From a virus, in the IMG/VR virus record IMGVR_UViG_3300027573_000625, positions 1 through 21,399 of that record: 21,399 bases of DNA; one strand, written 5' to 3'. The notes beneath the pieces were generated by a model that searched no databases, was not told the DNA's origin, and worked only from the letters and a program-made list of their open reading frames with translations. The translations under genes and the position numbers were made by a program. Numbering within the stretch: the stretch's first letter is position 1; each line of letters opens with the position of its first letter. This document shows positions 15,234 through 20,538 of the stretch, one piece after another.

Positions 15234-15931
15234 AAACACTTCTATTACTTTTCGGAGTTCTTGTCGGACTGCCAGCTTTGGCTCAGACATACAAGATTGG
15301 CGAAATCACCAAATTATGGACGCCAAAGCACATTCAGGTAACTGATGGCTTAACATTCAAGTATAAACTTTATAACGGCTTGGATACGGCCTATCGGTAT
15401 ACCATTGGTGCTAATTCTGATACATTCGACGTGACAATCACCTTTAAGCAACGATTGCCACCAGCTAAGCCTGACGTTGTTACTATAATCGACGACTACC
15501 CAACAGCCCCAGCACAAACTTATCTCCCAGCCACACGCCTAGCTGATAACGTCTACAGCACAAACGCATGGGCGCACATGAAAGGTCAAACGTGGAACGC
15601 GCTTCACTATGAAAACACCGTATCGTTTGTGGAAGGGATACCGGTAGGTGCTTACGTTGAATTGACTTGCACTTGCTATAAGGTTGAATGGTGGGGGGAA
15701 AGACGAAACAATCATGGAATAGTTTCAATTACCACAGACGGCGGATCGATAGCGAACGTGGATACATACGGAACTAATTCAGACAACCCTTCAACATTGC
15801 TGTGGCAAAGTGCATCAGCACCAGTTAATGGTACGCATAAATTCCGAGTAACTTATACAGGAACAAAAAATCCGGCGTCAACTTCATTTAGCATTGTTCA
15901 CGACAAATGGGTTATTTACACTAAGCAATAA
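15230..15931 (+). CDS. Signal-peptide protein with a carbohydrate-binding-like jelly roll
   Basis: A 233-residue protein with a textbook Sec signal peptide (MKTLLLLFGVLVGLPALA, cleavage before Gln-19). An N-terminal beta region (about 20-75) is followed by a Pro-rich linker. A jelly-roll domain (about 120-230) shares with the upstream protein the elements KVEWW, HG, DGG, the VD/ID-x-Y strand, a G/D-x-H-x-(F/I)-(R/K) strand and TGTKNPAS. Similar beta-sandwich domains bind glycans. It is coupled to the upstream gene by ATGA at 15230-15233, and its last base is shared with the next gene (TAATG). It would be exported to the periplasm or cell surface of the host, or may mature on the virion; function is not shown. 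Confidence 0.7.
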   Translation: MKTLLLLFGVLVGLPALAQTYKIGEITKLWTPKHIQVTDGLTFKYKLYNGLDTAYRYTIGANSDTFDVTITFKQRLPPAKPDVVTIIDDYPTAPAQTYLPATRLADNVYSTNAWAHMKGQTWNALHYENTVSFVEGIPVGAYVELTCTCYKVEWWGERRNNHGIVSITTDGGSIANVDTYGTNSDNPSTLLWQSASAPVNGTHKFRVTYTGTKNPASTSFSIVHDKWVIYTKQ

Positions 15932-16137
15932 TGAGACCTATAGGATATTACCATATTAAGATCCAACAATGGAAAGATAGAGATACACGCATAGATGACA
16001 AATGGTCTATTGGTTATTGGGATGGAAAGTGTTTTGAAGAGTTCAACGAAATGTACTATGAAAATGAATTAGTTGAGATAGACGAAAGAAGAATAGTAAG
16101 AGAGGAAACAATAACCATTTACACTAAGCTGCTATGA
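15931..16137 (+). CDS. Small phage protein of 68 residues, unknown
   Basis: A 68-residue protein beginning with a beta stretch YYHIKIQQWKDRD, then DKWSIGYWDGKCFEEF and a C-terminal EIDERRIVREE. The arrangement 'W-x-I-G-Y-W-D-G ... E-I-D-E-R-R' resembles small phage proteins of the DUF551 sort, but I am not sure of the family. No membrane or signal segment. It begins one base before the end of the upstream gene (TAATG) and overlaps the following one as ATGATG at 16134-16137. Its place between fibre and lysis genes gives no functional clue. Confidence 0.6.
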   Translation: MRPIGYYHIKIQQWKDRDTRIDDKWSIGYWDGKCFEEFNEMYYENELVEIDERRIVREETITIYTKLL

Positions 16138-16346
16138 TGGAGTGGAAGAGAGAGGAACGAGCACCAGCATGGAACACATGGCCTTCAGCACACAACGCGG
16201 AAGGATGGAAGCAAAGAAAACAAGATGTACTAGACTACTACATAAACCTTGTAATCAGATTTAAACGGCGTGAACGTTGGCAACTGTTGAAGGCTGATTT
16301 AAGCGCAAAAGAGAAACTACATGAAGTTCCTGTTAGTCAAAGATAG
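16134..16346 (+). CDS. Small basic protein of 70 residues, unknown
   Basis: A 70-residue protein, basic and Trp-rich (MEWKREERAPAWNTWPSAH). Its second half is helical with many Lys and Arg (VIRFKRRERWQLLKADL). It could contact nucleic acid or membrane surfaces, but I see no motif to decide. Two adjacent ATGs start it at 16134; either would be coupled to the upstream stop. Its end overlaps the endolysin gene by 26 bases, suggesting co-expression with lysis functions. Confidence 0.5.
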   Translation: MMEWKREERAPAWNTWPSAHNAEGWKQRKQDVLDYYINLVIRFKRRERWQLLKADLSAKEKLHEVPVSQR

Positions 16347-16881
16347 CGTTGTGTTAACCGAACATATTACCCCGGTAATTGAACGGCTGGACCCTTTTTT
16401 TAAGGCGGCCAATTTAACGGCCTACGTGACCTCAGGGCTACGCAGACCAGAGGACCAGTTACGTATCATCCGAAATGAATTAAACCGCCGGGGGCTATCT
16501 GGAGACTTCCAGCAGGGCTTTGACGACATCGGCGACAGGATTCAGTATGAAGGACAGGAAGTATACGCATGGCAGCCGGCGTGGAGTAAGTTACTTTCTG
16601 TTGGTTTTGTTGTTAACCCTCCATATCCGGCTGTCGCTTTAATGGACTATTTCAGACCTGGGAGTCAGGAGAACCGAAAGGGAAAGATGATAGGGGACAG
16701 CCCCCATATCAGGGGGACAGCTTTCGATATTGGGGGAGGCAAAGACGGGATTACCAATGAAGCCCAGGTAATAGAAAAGGCTATGGGGAAGGTGAAAGGG
16801 CTGAAAGGGTATTTGATTGAAAGAAATAATAATGCGATCCATGTAGACTGTCAGCCGATTGACATGGAAGACTTCAAATGA
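16321..16881 (+). CDS. Endolysin: M15-type zinc peptidase
   Basis: A 186-residue probable endolysin cutting peptide bonds of peptidoglycan. The N-terminal half has VTSGLRRPEDQ (36-46), the usual strand and helix of M15 peptidases. The zinc-binding pair is HIRGTAFD (H129 and D136), and the second site is IHVD (H174). In M15 enzymes an acid usually sits three residues before the last His. Here that position is Asn, so the catalytic base may be elsewhere, for example E167. There is no signal peptide, so a holin would be needed for release. It overlaps the next gene by 4 bases (16878-16881), and that gene looks like a spanin, which supports the lysis role. Confidence 0.75.
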   Translation: MKFLLVKDSVVLTEHITPVIERLDPFFKAANLTAYVTSGLRRPEDQLRIIRNELNRRGLSGDFQQGFDDIGDRIQYEGQEVYAWQPAWSKLLSVGFVVNPPYPAVALMDYFRPGSQENRKGKMIGDSPHIRGTAFDIGGGKDGITNEAQVIEKAMGKVKGLKGYLIERNNNAIHVDCQPIDMEDFK

Positions 16882-17114
16882 AAGTGCTTGTTATACTGCT
16901 GTTGATGTCCTGTTCAACGATGCGACAACGGACGGTGGTGGTCTCAGTATATGATTATCCTATGCAGTTAGATTCAGTGAAGATCCCTGCGGATTCGGTG
17001 GTACACTACCGTCAGGAAATACGAAAGCAGGAGAACAAAAAGAACTTCTGGAAGGGTGCTACCATTACTCTATTCTTGTTCATCCTGCTGGAGATATTTG
17101 TTAATACGAACTAA
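16878..17114 (+). CDS. Candidate unimolecular spanin (lipoprotein with C-terminal membrane helix)
   Basis: A 78-residue protein. Residues 1-11 are a short hydrophobic signal and LLMSC gives a lipobox with Cys-12, so the mature N-terminus would be lipid-anchored in the outer membrane. A periplasmic stretch (about 13-57) is charged towards the end. A hydrophobic segment at about 59-75 (ATITLFLFILLEIFV) lies near the C-terminus and would span the inner membrane. This two-membrane layout in one small protein is that of u-spanins such as T1 gp11, which fuse the two membranes at the last step of lysis. It directly follows the endolysin and overlaps it by 4 bases. No sequence family is claimed. It converges with the minus-strand gene, overlapping by 4 bases. 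Confidence 0.7.
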   Translation: MKVLVILLLMSCSTMRQRTVVVSVYDYPMQLDSVKIPADSVVHYRQEIRKQENKKNFWKGATITLFLFILLEIFVNTN

Positions 17115-17371
17115 TTTTCGTCACGTTTGAATTTATCCTGACCACCGAATTTATAGATCCCCCCGTCTGTCCATTCAAGTTTGGTATCGTAGATTGACTT
17201 TTCTACGTTGAATGTAACACCTAACCAGAAAGCGGAGTTTTCAGTTGTGCCAGACACATAGGCGTGAAGTATTTCTGGTTCGTCTGTTTCGTGAAACTGT
17301 ACTTCGTGGCTATGAAGAATGCAAGCCTTTTGTAGCGCATCCTTATCTCTTTTGTCAATAGTTAATTTCAT
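17111..17371 (-). CDS. Unknown 86-residue protein
   Basis: An 86-residue soluble protein with Lys/Asp-rich ends and a beta-rich middle (AYVSGTTENSAFWLGVTFNV). It has no motif I can name, no signal and no membrane segment. It is the last gene of a minus-strand run of overlapping small genes and is coupled to the one before it by ATGA (17368-17371). It ends four bases inside the spanin gene on the other strand. Confidence 0.6.
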   Translation of the reverse strand: MKLTIDKRDKDALQKACILHSHEVQFHETDEPEILHAYVSGTTENSAFWLGVTFNVEKSIYDTKLEWTDGGIYKFGGQDKFKRDEN

Positions 17372-17463
17372 AGTGATAGGGCTAAAAGGATTAAGATAAA
17401 GATAAGAGCGGCCATTGGCATGGCTAATTTTTCAGAGAGGTTTTGCTGTGGGTTATGTTTCAT
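17368..17463 (-). CDS. Very small single-helix membrane peptide (31 residues)
   Basis: A 31-residue peptide read on the minus strand from ATG at 17463 to TGA at 17368-17370. It has a polar N-terminus (MKHNPQQNLSEKLA) and then one hydrophobic helix to the end (MPMAALIFILILLALSL). The stop overlaps the next start as ATGA, and the upstream gene ends 11 bases before its ATG, matching the packing of the rest of this operon. It could be a small regulatory membrane peptide or a holin-like protein; the sequence does not decide. Confidence 0.55.
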   Translation of the reverse strand: MKHNPQQNLSEKLAMPMAALIFILILLALSL

Positions 17464-17474
17464 AGTTTAAAAAG

Positions 17475-17666
17475 TTATCTGTGCCAGTAAGCCTGACGGT
17501 TATAATTGGTTTTTTTGATTGGTAACTGATTGTAGGTAGGGCATCCACCACCCCAGCCTGGAGTAAAGTAGGTGTGTTTCCCTGATGCGGTGTGGCGGTC
17601 CTGCTGCCAATAGGCTCCGCTACAGGATGACAACAGGACTAAAAGGATAAGGCTAGTCGTTCTCAT
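17475..17666 (-). CDS. Small lipoprotein
   Basis: A 63-residue protein. MRTTSLILLVLLSSCS is a short lipoprotein signal with a lipobox LSSC, so the mature protein would be lipid-anchored at Cys-15. The rest is Tyr-, Gln- and Gly-rich (GAYWQQDRHTASGKH, PGWGGGCPTYNQ). The start at 17666 is preferred because it begins directly with the signal; a longer upstream reading would push the signal away from the N-terminus. It overlaps the previous gene by 14 bases. Small lipoproteins in phages can alter the host surface or exclude other phages; no evidence for either here. Confidence 0.65.
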   Translation of the reverse strand: MRTTSLILLVLLSSCSGAYWQQDRHTASGKHTYFTPGWGGGCPTYNQLPIKKTNYNRQAYWHR

Positions 17667-17871
17667 TGTAGCGGGTGTTAAGTCTGGAAGCCATTTCATC
17701 GTAGAACTCAATTTCGTGGCATCTGTTGCGCCATTCCTCCGAACCAATCTTTACCACTCCGTCGAGGAGAAGTTGCCCCAGAGCGTCCTCAGCGTTTGAT
17801 TTAAGGCGGTTGTAGTCGCGTTCCTCTTTTTTGAACTGATGGCCGTACCATCCTTCGAATTGGTTTTTCAT
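17653..17871 (-). CDS. Unknown 72-residue helical protein
   Basis: A 72-residue soluble protein, strongly charged and mostly helical (KKEERDYNRLKSNAEDALGQLL). No signal, membrane segment or named motif. It overlaps the upstream gene by 4 bases (ATGA at 17868-17871) and the downstream lipoprotein gene by 14. I do not recognise the family. Its place in a chain of overlapping small genes controlled by a putative regulator suggests a host-takeover role, but this is context only. Confidence 0.55.
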   Translation of the reverse strand: MKNQFEGWYGHQFKKEERDYNRLKSNAEDALGQLLLDGVVKIGSEEWRNRCHEIEFYDEMASRLNTRYNEND

Positions 17872-18053
17872 ACTATTTCACCGTTTTGTAGTTTGTCTTC
17901 GCAATGCCTGTCGAAAGCCGCTTCGTTGTCGTTGTCTTCAAGTTCGGCTATCTTCTTTCTGAGTTCATCCCAACCGCCGAACCAGTGGGCAGCTTCTTTT
18001 ATTTCGTGTTCAAATTCGGCGGTAATTTTTTCAGTGTTTGTTAATGGGCTCAT
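17868..18053 (-). CDS. Unknown 61-residue acidic helical protein
   Basis: A 61-residue acidic protein. It has a long helix (TEKITAEFEHEIKEAAHW), a turn FGGWDEL, then a second helix (RKKIAELEDNDNEAAFDRH). This could be a two-helix hairpin, and no known motif stands out. It is coupled to both neighbours by 4-base overlaps at 18050-18053 and 17868-17871. No signal peptide. Confidence 0.55.
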   Translation of the reverse strand: MSPLTNTEKITAEFEHEIKEAAHWFGGWDELRKKIAELEDNDNEAAFDRHCEDKLQNGEIV

Positions 18054-18193
18054 GACTGTAGTGTTTGAAGTGTTGCGGCAATAGCTGCCATTTCGATAAA
18101 CCGTTTGGTGGACTGACCTTTGATTTCGGCTGCTTTTATAAGCTGTTTGATTTCGGATGGCGTGAACTCCACGCGCTTACTTTTCTTTGCCAT
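18050..18193 (-). CDS. Ribbon-helix-helix DNA-binding protein
   Basis: A 47-residue protein with the complete plan of a ribbon-helix-helix regulator: a basic N-terminus and strand (AKKSKRVEFT), a first helix (PSEIKQLIKAAEIKG) and a second helix (STKRFIEMAAIAATL). Such proteins bind short palindromes as dimers. The ATG at 18193 starts directly with this domain; a longer reading from 18265 would add residues encoded inside the upstream gene. A perfect palindrome lies upstream of the operon (18467-18483), which makes self-regulation plausible. It could instead be an antitoxin, but no toxin partner is recognisable beside it. Confidence 0.65.
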   Translation of the reverse strand: MAKKSKRVEFTPSEIKQLIKAAEIKGQSTKRFIEMAAIAATLQTLQS

Positions 18194-18197
18194 TGGA

Positions 18198-18431
18198 TTA
18201 ACCTTTGATAACTGGTACGCCATCAATACGGGGCAGACAAGCAATAATATTTTCCTGGTGTTCACCCTTTACATAGCAGGCTCCAAAGCGTCTAAATGGG
18301 TGTGCTAGTGGGTTCTCTTTTACATAGTAAACGCCACCAGTAAGACGGCCTGAGATAAAGTCCGGGTCAATGGATTGAAAACGTTTCATTTTTTCAATCG
18401 CTGCGCTTGGTGTTTTTGCTTCGTGGTTCAT
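18198..18431 (-). CDS. Unknown 77-residue protein, first gene of the minus-strand operon
   Basis: A 77-residue soluble protein with a helical start (AIEKMKRFQSIDPDF), an aromatic middle (GGVYYVKENPLAHPF), and a Gly/Arg end. No motif I can name. The ATG at 18431 is chosen over an upstream ATG at 18473, because the latter lies inside the palindrome and would put the promoter region into the coding sequence. It ends four bases before the start of the ribbon-helix-helix gene. It is the promoter-proximal member of a run of seven tightly packed minus-strand genes. Confidence 0.6.
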   Translation of the reverse strand: MNHEAKTPSAAIEKMKRFQSIDPDFISGRLTGGVYYVKENPLAHPFRRFGACYVKGEHQENIIACLPRIDGVPVIKG

Positions 18432-18451
18432 ATCTTGTTGTAATTGATATG

Positions 18452-18459
18452 TAAATATA
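18452..18459 (-). promoter_or_regulatory. Possible -7 promoter element of the minus-strand operon
   Basis: On the minus strand the bases read TATATTTA, matching TAnnTTTG except for the last base, about 20 bases before the ATG at 18431. A palindrome at 18467-18483 lies just upstream, where the promoter spacer would be, a natural place for a repressor. The -33 element is not clear. Confidence 0.35.
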
Positions 18460-18466
18460 CGTGGTC

Positions 18467-18483
18467 TGTACATATTATGTACA
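18467..18483. promoter_or_regulatory. Perfect 17-base palindrome, candidate operator
   Basis: TGTACATATTATGTACA has two 8-base arms that are exact inverted complements around a single central T. It lies between the minus-strand operon and the plus-strand gene at 18613, upstream of a possible minus-strand -7 box, and the same operon encodes a ribbon-helix-helix protein. Those facts suggest an operator for this protein or a host repressor; the site is AT-rich, so some chance remains. Confidence 0.5.
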
Positions 18484-18590
18484 TAAATGTAAGAAAAGAA
18501 TAGAAAGGTTTGAAATTAGCCTGAATTTGCCTATTGTATTTTAAAGCCTATGTAAGGTTTAGCTAAAAAAGAAGGTTTTTTGATAGTCAT

Positions 18591-18598
18591 TAAATTTG
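18591..18598 (+). promoter_or_regulatory. -7 promoter element of the small membrane gene
   Basis: TAAATTTG matches TAnnTTTG exactly and lies 14 bases before the ATG at 18613, giving a leader of about ten bases. No good TTG is seen at the expected -33 distance. The core AATTTGCCTA also occurs at 18524-18533, 69 bases upstream. Confidence 0.5.
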
Positions 18599-18612
18599 CC
18601 TAACTTCATTGC

Positions 18613-18798
18613 ATGAGCCTACTTGTAATCATCCTGGTTATCGTCTTCGCAGGCCTGATTCTGTGGCTGGTGGAGAAATATATTCCAATGGACCCCGGAC
18701 TTAAAACACTGTTACGGGTGGTGGTGATAGCTATTGTCATCTGGATATTACTTCGTGAATTAGGAGTGCTGCACTATCTTTCAACTGTTAAGATTTAG
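18613..18798 (+). CDS. Small two-helix membrane protein of the Thivi_2564 type
   Basis: A 61-residue membrane protein with two hydrophobic helices (about 3-20 and 33-48) around a conserved turn KYIPMDPGLK (22-31). This resembles the small Thivi_2564-type membrane proteins found across bacteria and phages, whose function I do not know to be established. It is the only plus-strand gene between two minus-strand runs and has its own promoter-like element. Since no other holin candidate sits beside the endolysin, it could fill that role, but this is an inference from size and topology. The same turn residues appear in the insert in the 13335-15233 protein. Confidence 0.65.
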   Translation: MSLLVIILVIVFAGLILWLVEKYIPMDPGLKTLLRVVVIAIVIWILLRELGVLHYLSTVKI

Positions 18799-18800
18799 TT

Positions 18801-19046
18801 TCATTTGGCTTCGTGTTTGGAGAGACAAAAATGAATTCTTTCTTGTGTTATCGGTAGAAGGAATAACTCTTTTTCTAATTGTTTTAGCATTGAAACGAGT
18901 TCCGCTTTGTCGGCCTGAAGTTCATCTATCCATTTCTTCAAATGTAAATCGCTTTGCTTCAGTCGCTCATTCTCTGTCTTGAGCGCAGCGAGTTCATCCA
19001 ATAGCTTTTGATTGATTTCGATATTAACGTTTTCTACTGTAGCCAT
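18801..19046 (-). CDS. Coiled-coil protein of 81 residues
   Basis: An 81-residue protein that is almost all one coiled coil: from about residue 10, heptad spacing in LLDELAALKTENERLK and LKKWIDELQADKAELV, then a short tail with one Cys and His. It probably dimerises. No DNA-binding motif is visible. It is the last gene of the right-hand minus-strand run, ending two bases from the convergent membrane gene, and its ATG is eight bases after the upstream stop. Confidence 0.6.
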   Translation of the reverse strand: MATVENVNIEINQKLLDELAALKTENERLKQSDLHLKKWIDELQADKAELVSMLKQLEKELFLLPITQERIHFCLSKHEAK

Positions 19047-19054
19047 ATCTCTGT

Positions 19055-19264
19055 TTAGTTAAAGACCTTAATATATTTTGGTGCAAGTGAATATGTATGT
19101 TTGCCATGACGTACAATAGCCCGTCCGCCTTTGGTTATTCTTTCCAGAAACAATGGATACTCGTTTGCATCGTCATATAGAAATTTTCTCAGATCCCAGT
19201 TTATGGCAATGTCGCCACTGTTTAAAATCCTTACACGTTTGCCGATGTCATCTATTGAAATCAT
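19055..19264 (-). CDS. Unknown 69-residue protein
   Basis: A 69-residue soluble protein with a beta-rich core (GKRVRILNSGDIAINW) and a helical middle (DLRKFLYDDANEYPLF), then two strands (GRAIVRHGKHTYSL). The alternating strand pattern could be a small beta-barrel such as an SH3-like fold, but that is only a guess. It has no named motif. It follows the upstream gene after three bases. Its coding end contains AGGTCTTTAACT, which recurs at the end of the upstream gene. Confidence 0.55.
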   Translation of the reverse strand: MISIDDIGKRVRILNSGDIAINWDLRKFLYDDANEYPLFLERITKGGRAIVRHGKHTYSLAPKYIKVFN

Positions 19265-19267
19265 AAG

Positions 19268-19843
19268 TTAAAGACCTAAAGGGTTATCTATTTTCTCGAA
19301 CTTGGCCAAATACGCTTGTACTTCATCGTCCATTGCATCAGGATAGGCGTCACGAAAATACTTAACACGGCATCTTCTAACCATTTCTACGTGTGCTAAA
19401 TAGGCCGTTCTCTTTTCCATCTCCGTAGGTTCACGTATCTCCACAGGCTTAGGCCGCCAGTCACCATTTTCTATTAATTCACGGCTACTGATAGGTGCTG
19501 TTTTCATGGCTGGTAACTTAGCTAAGGCATCCATCCATTCCTGTAGTCGTTTGGCTCTGGCTTCTCCTGTCAATGGTGGTTTCTCGTCTTTCTTTGGCTC
19601 CTCTTTCGGCAGATACCACGGCTTACGAACCTTGTCAGGAGTTACTTTACACAGCTTGTTAAACACGTGCTGACGGTGGAATTTAAGAGGCGTCTGTGCG
19701 AACTCTAAACTGTCTGTCATTCCATTGGTATAGACTTTTAAGGCTACATCTTTGAAGGTTTCAGGCTTATGGTTCATGCCAGCTTGTTCAAACCATCGTT
19801 CATCGCTTGTTAATTCTTTGTACCAATCATCGAAGTTCTTCAT
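19268..19843 (-). CDS. Unknown 191-residue protein, possibly replication-linked
   Basis: A 191-residue soluble, highly charged protein: a helical start (MKNFDDWYKELTSDERWF), a middle with KFHRQHVFNKLCKVTP, a Pro/Lys linker, and a helical C-terminal part rich in basic residues (KRTAYLAHVEMVRRCRVK). I do not recognise the family. The ATG at 19843 is chosen because it overlaps the upstream stop as ATGA; an ATG at 19870 would add nine residues. Its place beside a DNA methyltransferase and the nuclease-like 19840-20538 protein suggests DNA processing, but no catalytic motif is seen. Confidence 0.6.
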   Translation of the reverse strand: MKNFDDWYKELTSDERWFEQAGMNHKPETFKDVALKVYTNGMTDSLEFAQTPLKFHRQHVFNKLCKVTPDKVRKPWYLPKEEPKKDEKPPLTGEARAKRLQEWMDALAKLPAMKTAPISSRELIENGDWRPKPVEIREPTEMEKRTAYLAHVEMVRRCRVKYFRDAYPDAMDDEVQAYLAKFEKIDNPLGL

Positions 19844-20538
19844 AGTAGTTCCGACTTTATTAATGACCACAGAACACCATTCATAGACCTAAGCGTAATT
19901 AATGCGCTTGTTTTGTCGCTTATGAATTTAGCTACAGTTGACTTGTAAACCTTGTCCGCTTCGGCAAATGTTTCATAGCGTGCGAACTTCCTGGAGTCAT
20001 AATTGCCATTTTTCAGATAGCATACATCTACTTCATGCAGTTTTGATAGTTGCTTTGTTGCTTCTGCCGGAGTTAATAAATTCAGCTTAATCCAAAATTC
20101 ATTTATTTTATGCGTCCTGTCTTCATCGATGTAGTCTAATACGCCACGTTCCCTGCAATCACCTTCGTTTACAACTTCATAAAATTTGAAAGGAGGTTTA
20201 CCTTTTTGTGTTTCTACTATAAACATCCTGCTTCCCAATCGGCGAGACATTAAAAACTGTGCCCATGTAGATCCACCTTTTTTGCATTGTAGTGCTTCGG
20301 CTAATCTTGGCGAACCGGATACTTTTAAATCGAATACTGCCGTAAAAACACAGCCAGAATAAGGCGTCCGGTATTCTACAAATGTTTCATCTTCATTGGC
20401 TAACTGTTTTAATGAACCATTGTCAATACCAATCATTGAATCAATATCAGTAAAGCAAATAGAAGGAGGTAGTTTGCGATGGGCTTCGCCAAATTCTGTG
20501 CCTTTACCATTCAGGCGGGGTCGTACTTCATTGTTCAT
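19840..20538 (-). CDS. Unknown 232-residue protein with a TDID/VEYR nuclease-like pattern
   Basis: A 232-residue protein. Early in it are ICFTDIDSM (27-35) and FVEYR (53-57), followed by a basic and aromatic region and a C-terminal helical part (YETFAEADKVYKSTVAKF). The Asp in the first pattern and the Glu in the second could be the metal-binding acids of a PD-(D/E)xK nuclease fold, where D and E-x-K/R lie about 20 residues apart. This is a guess from spacing; Arg replaces the usual Lys, so it may be inactive or something else. It overlaps the methyltransferase gene by 11 bases and the next by 4. Confidence 0.6.
   Translation of the reverse strand: MNNEVRPRLNGKGTEFGEAHRKLPPSICFTDIDSMIGIDNGSLKQLANEDETFVEYRTPYSGCVFTAVFDLKVSGSPRLAEALQCKKGGSTWAQFLMSRRLGSRMFIVETQKGKPPFKFYEVVNEGDCRERGVLDYIDEDRTHKINEFWIKLNLLTPAEATKQLSKLHEVDVCYLKNGNYDSRKFARYETFAEADKVYKSTVAKFISDKTSALITLRSMNGVLWSLIKSELL

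Noticed and set aside
17839-18084. A plus-strand Ser-rich frame with a hydrophobic look opposite the minus-strand small genes
   Set aside because: It is antisense to tightly overlapping genes with better protein features, and its Ser/Phe-rich content is what a reverse reading of Glu/Lys-rich codons gives.
18432-18473. Longer start for the 77-residue minus-strand gene, at the ATG ending at 18473
   Set aside because: It lies in the palindrome and would place the promoter-like box inside the coding sequence.
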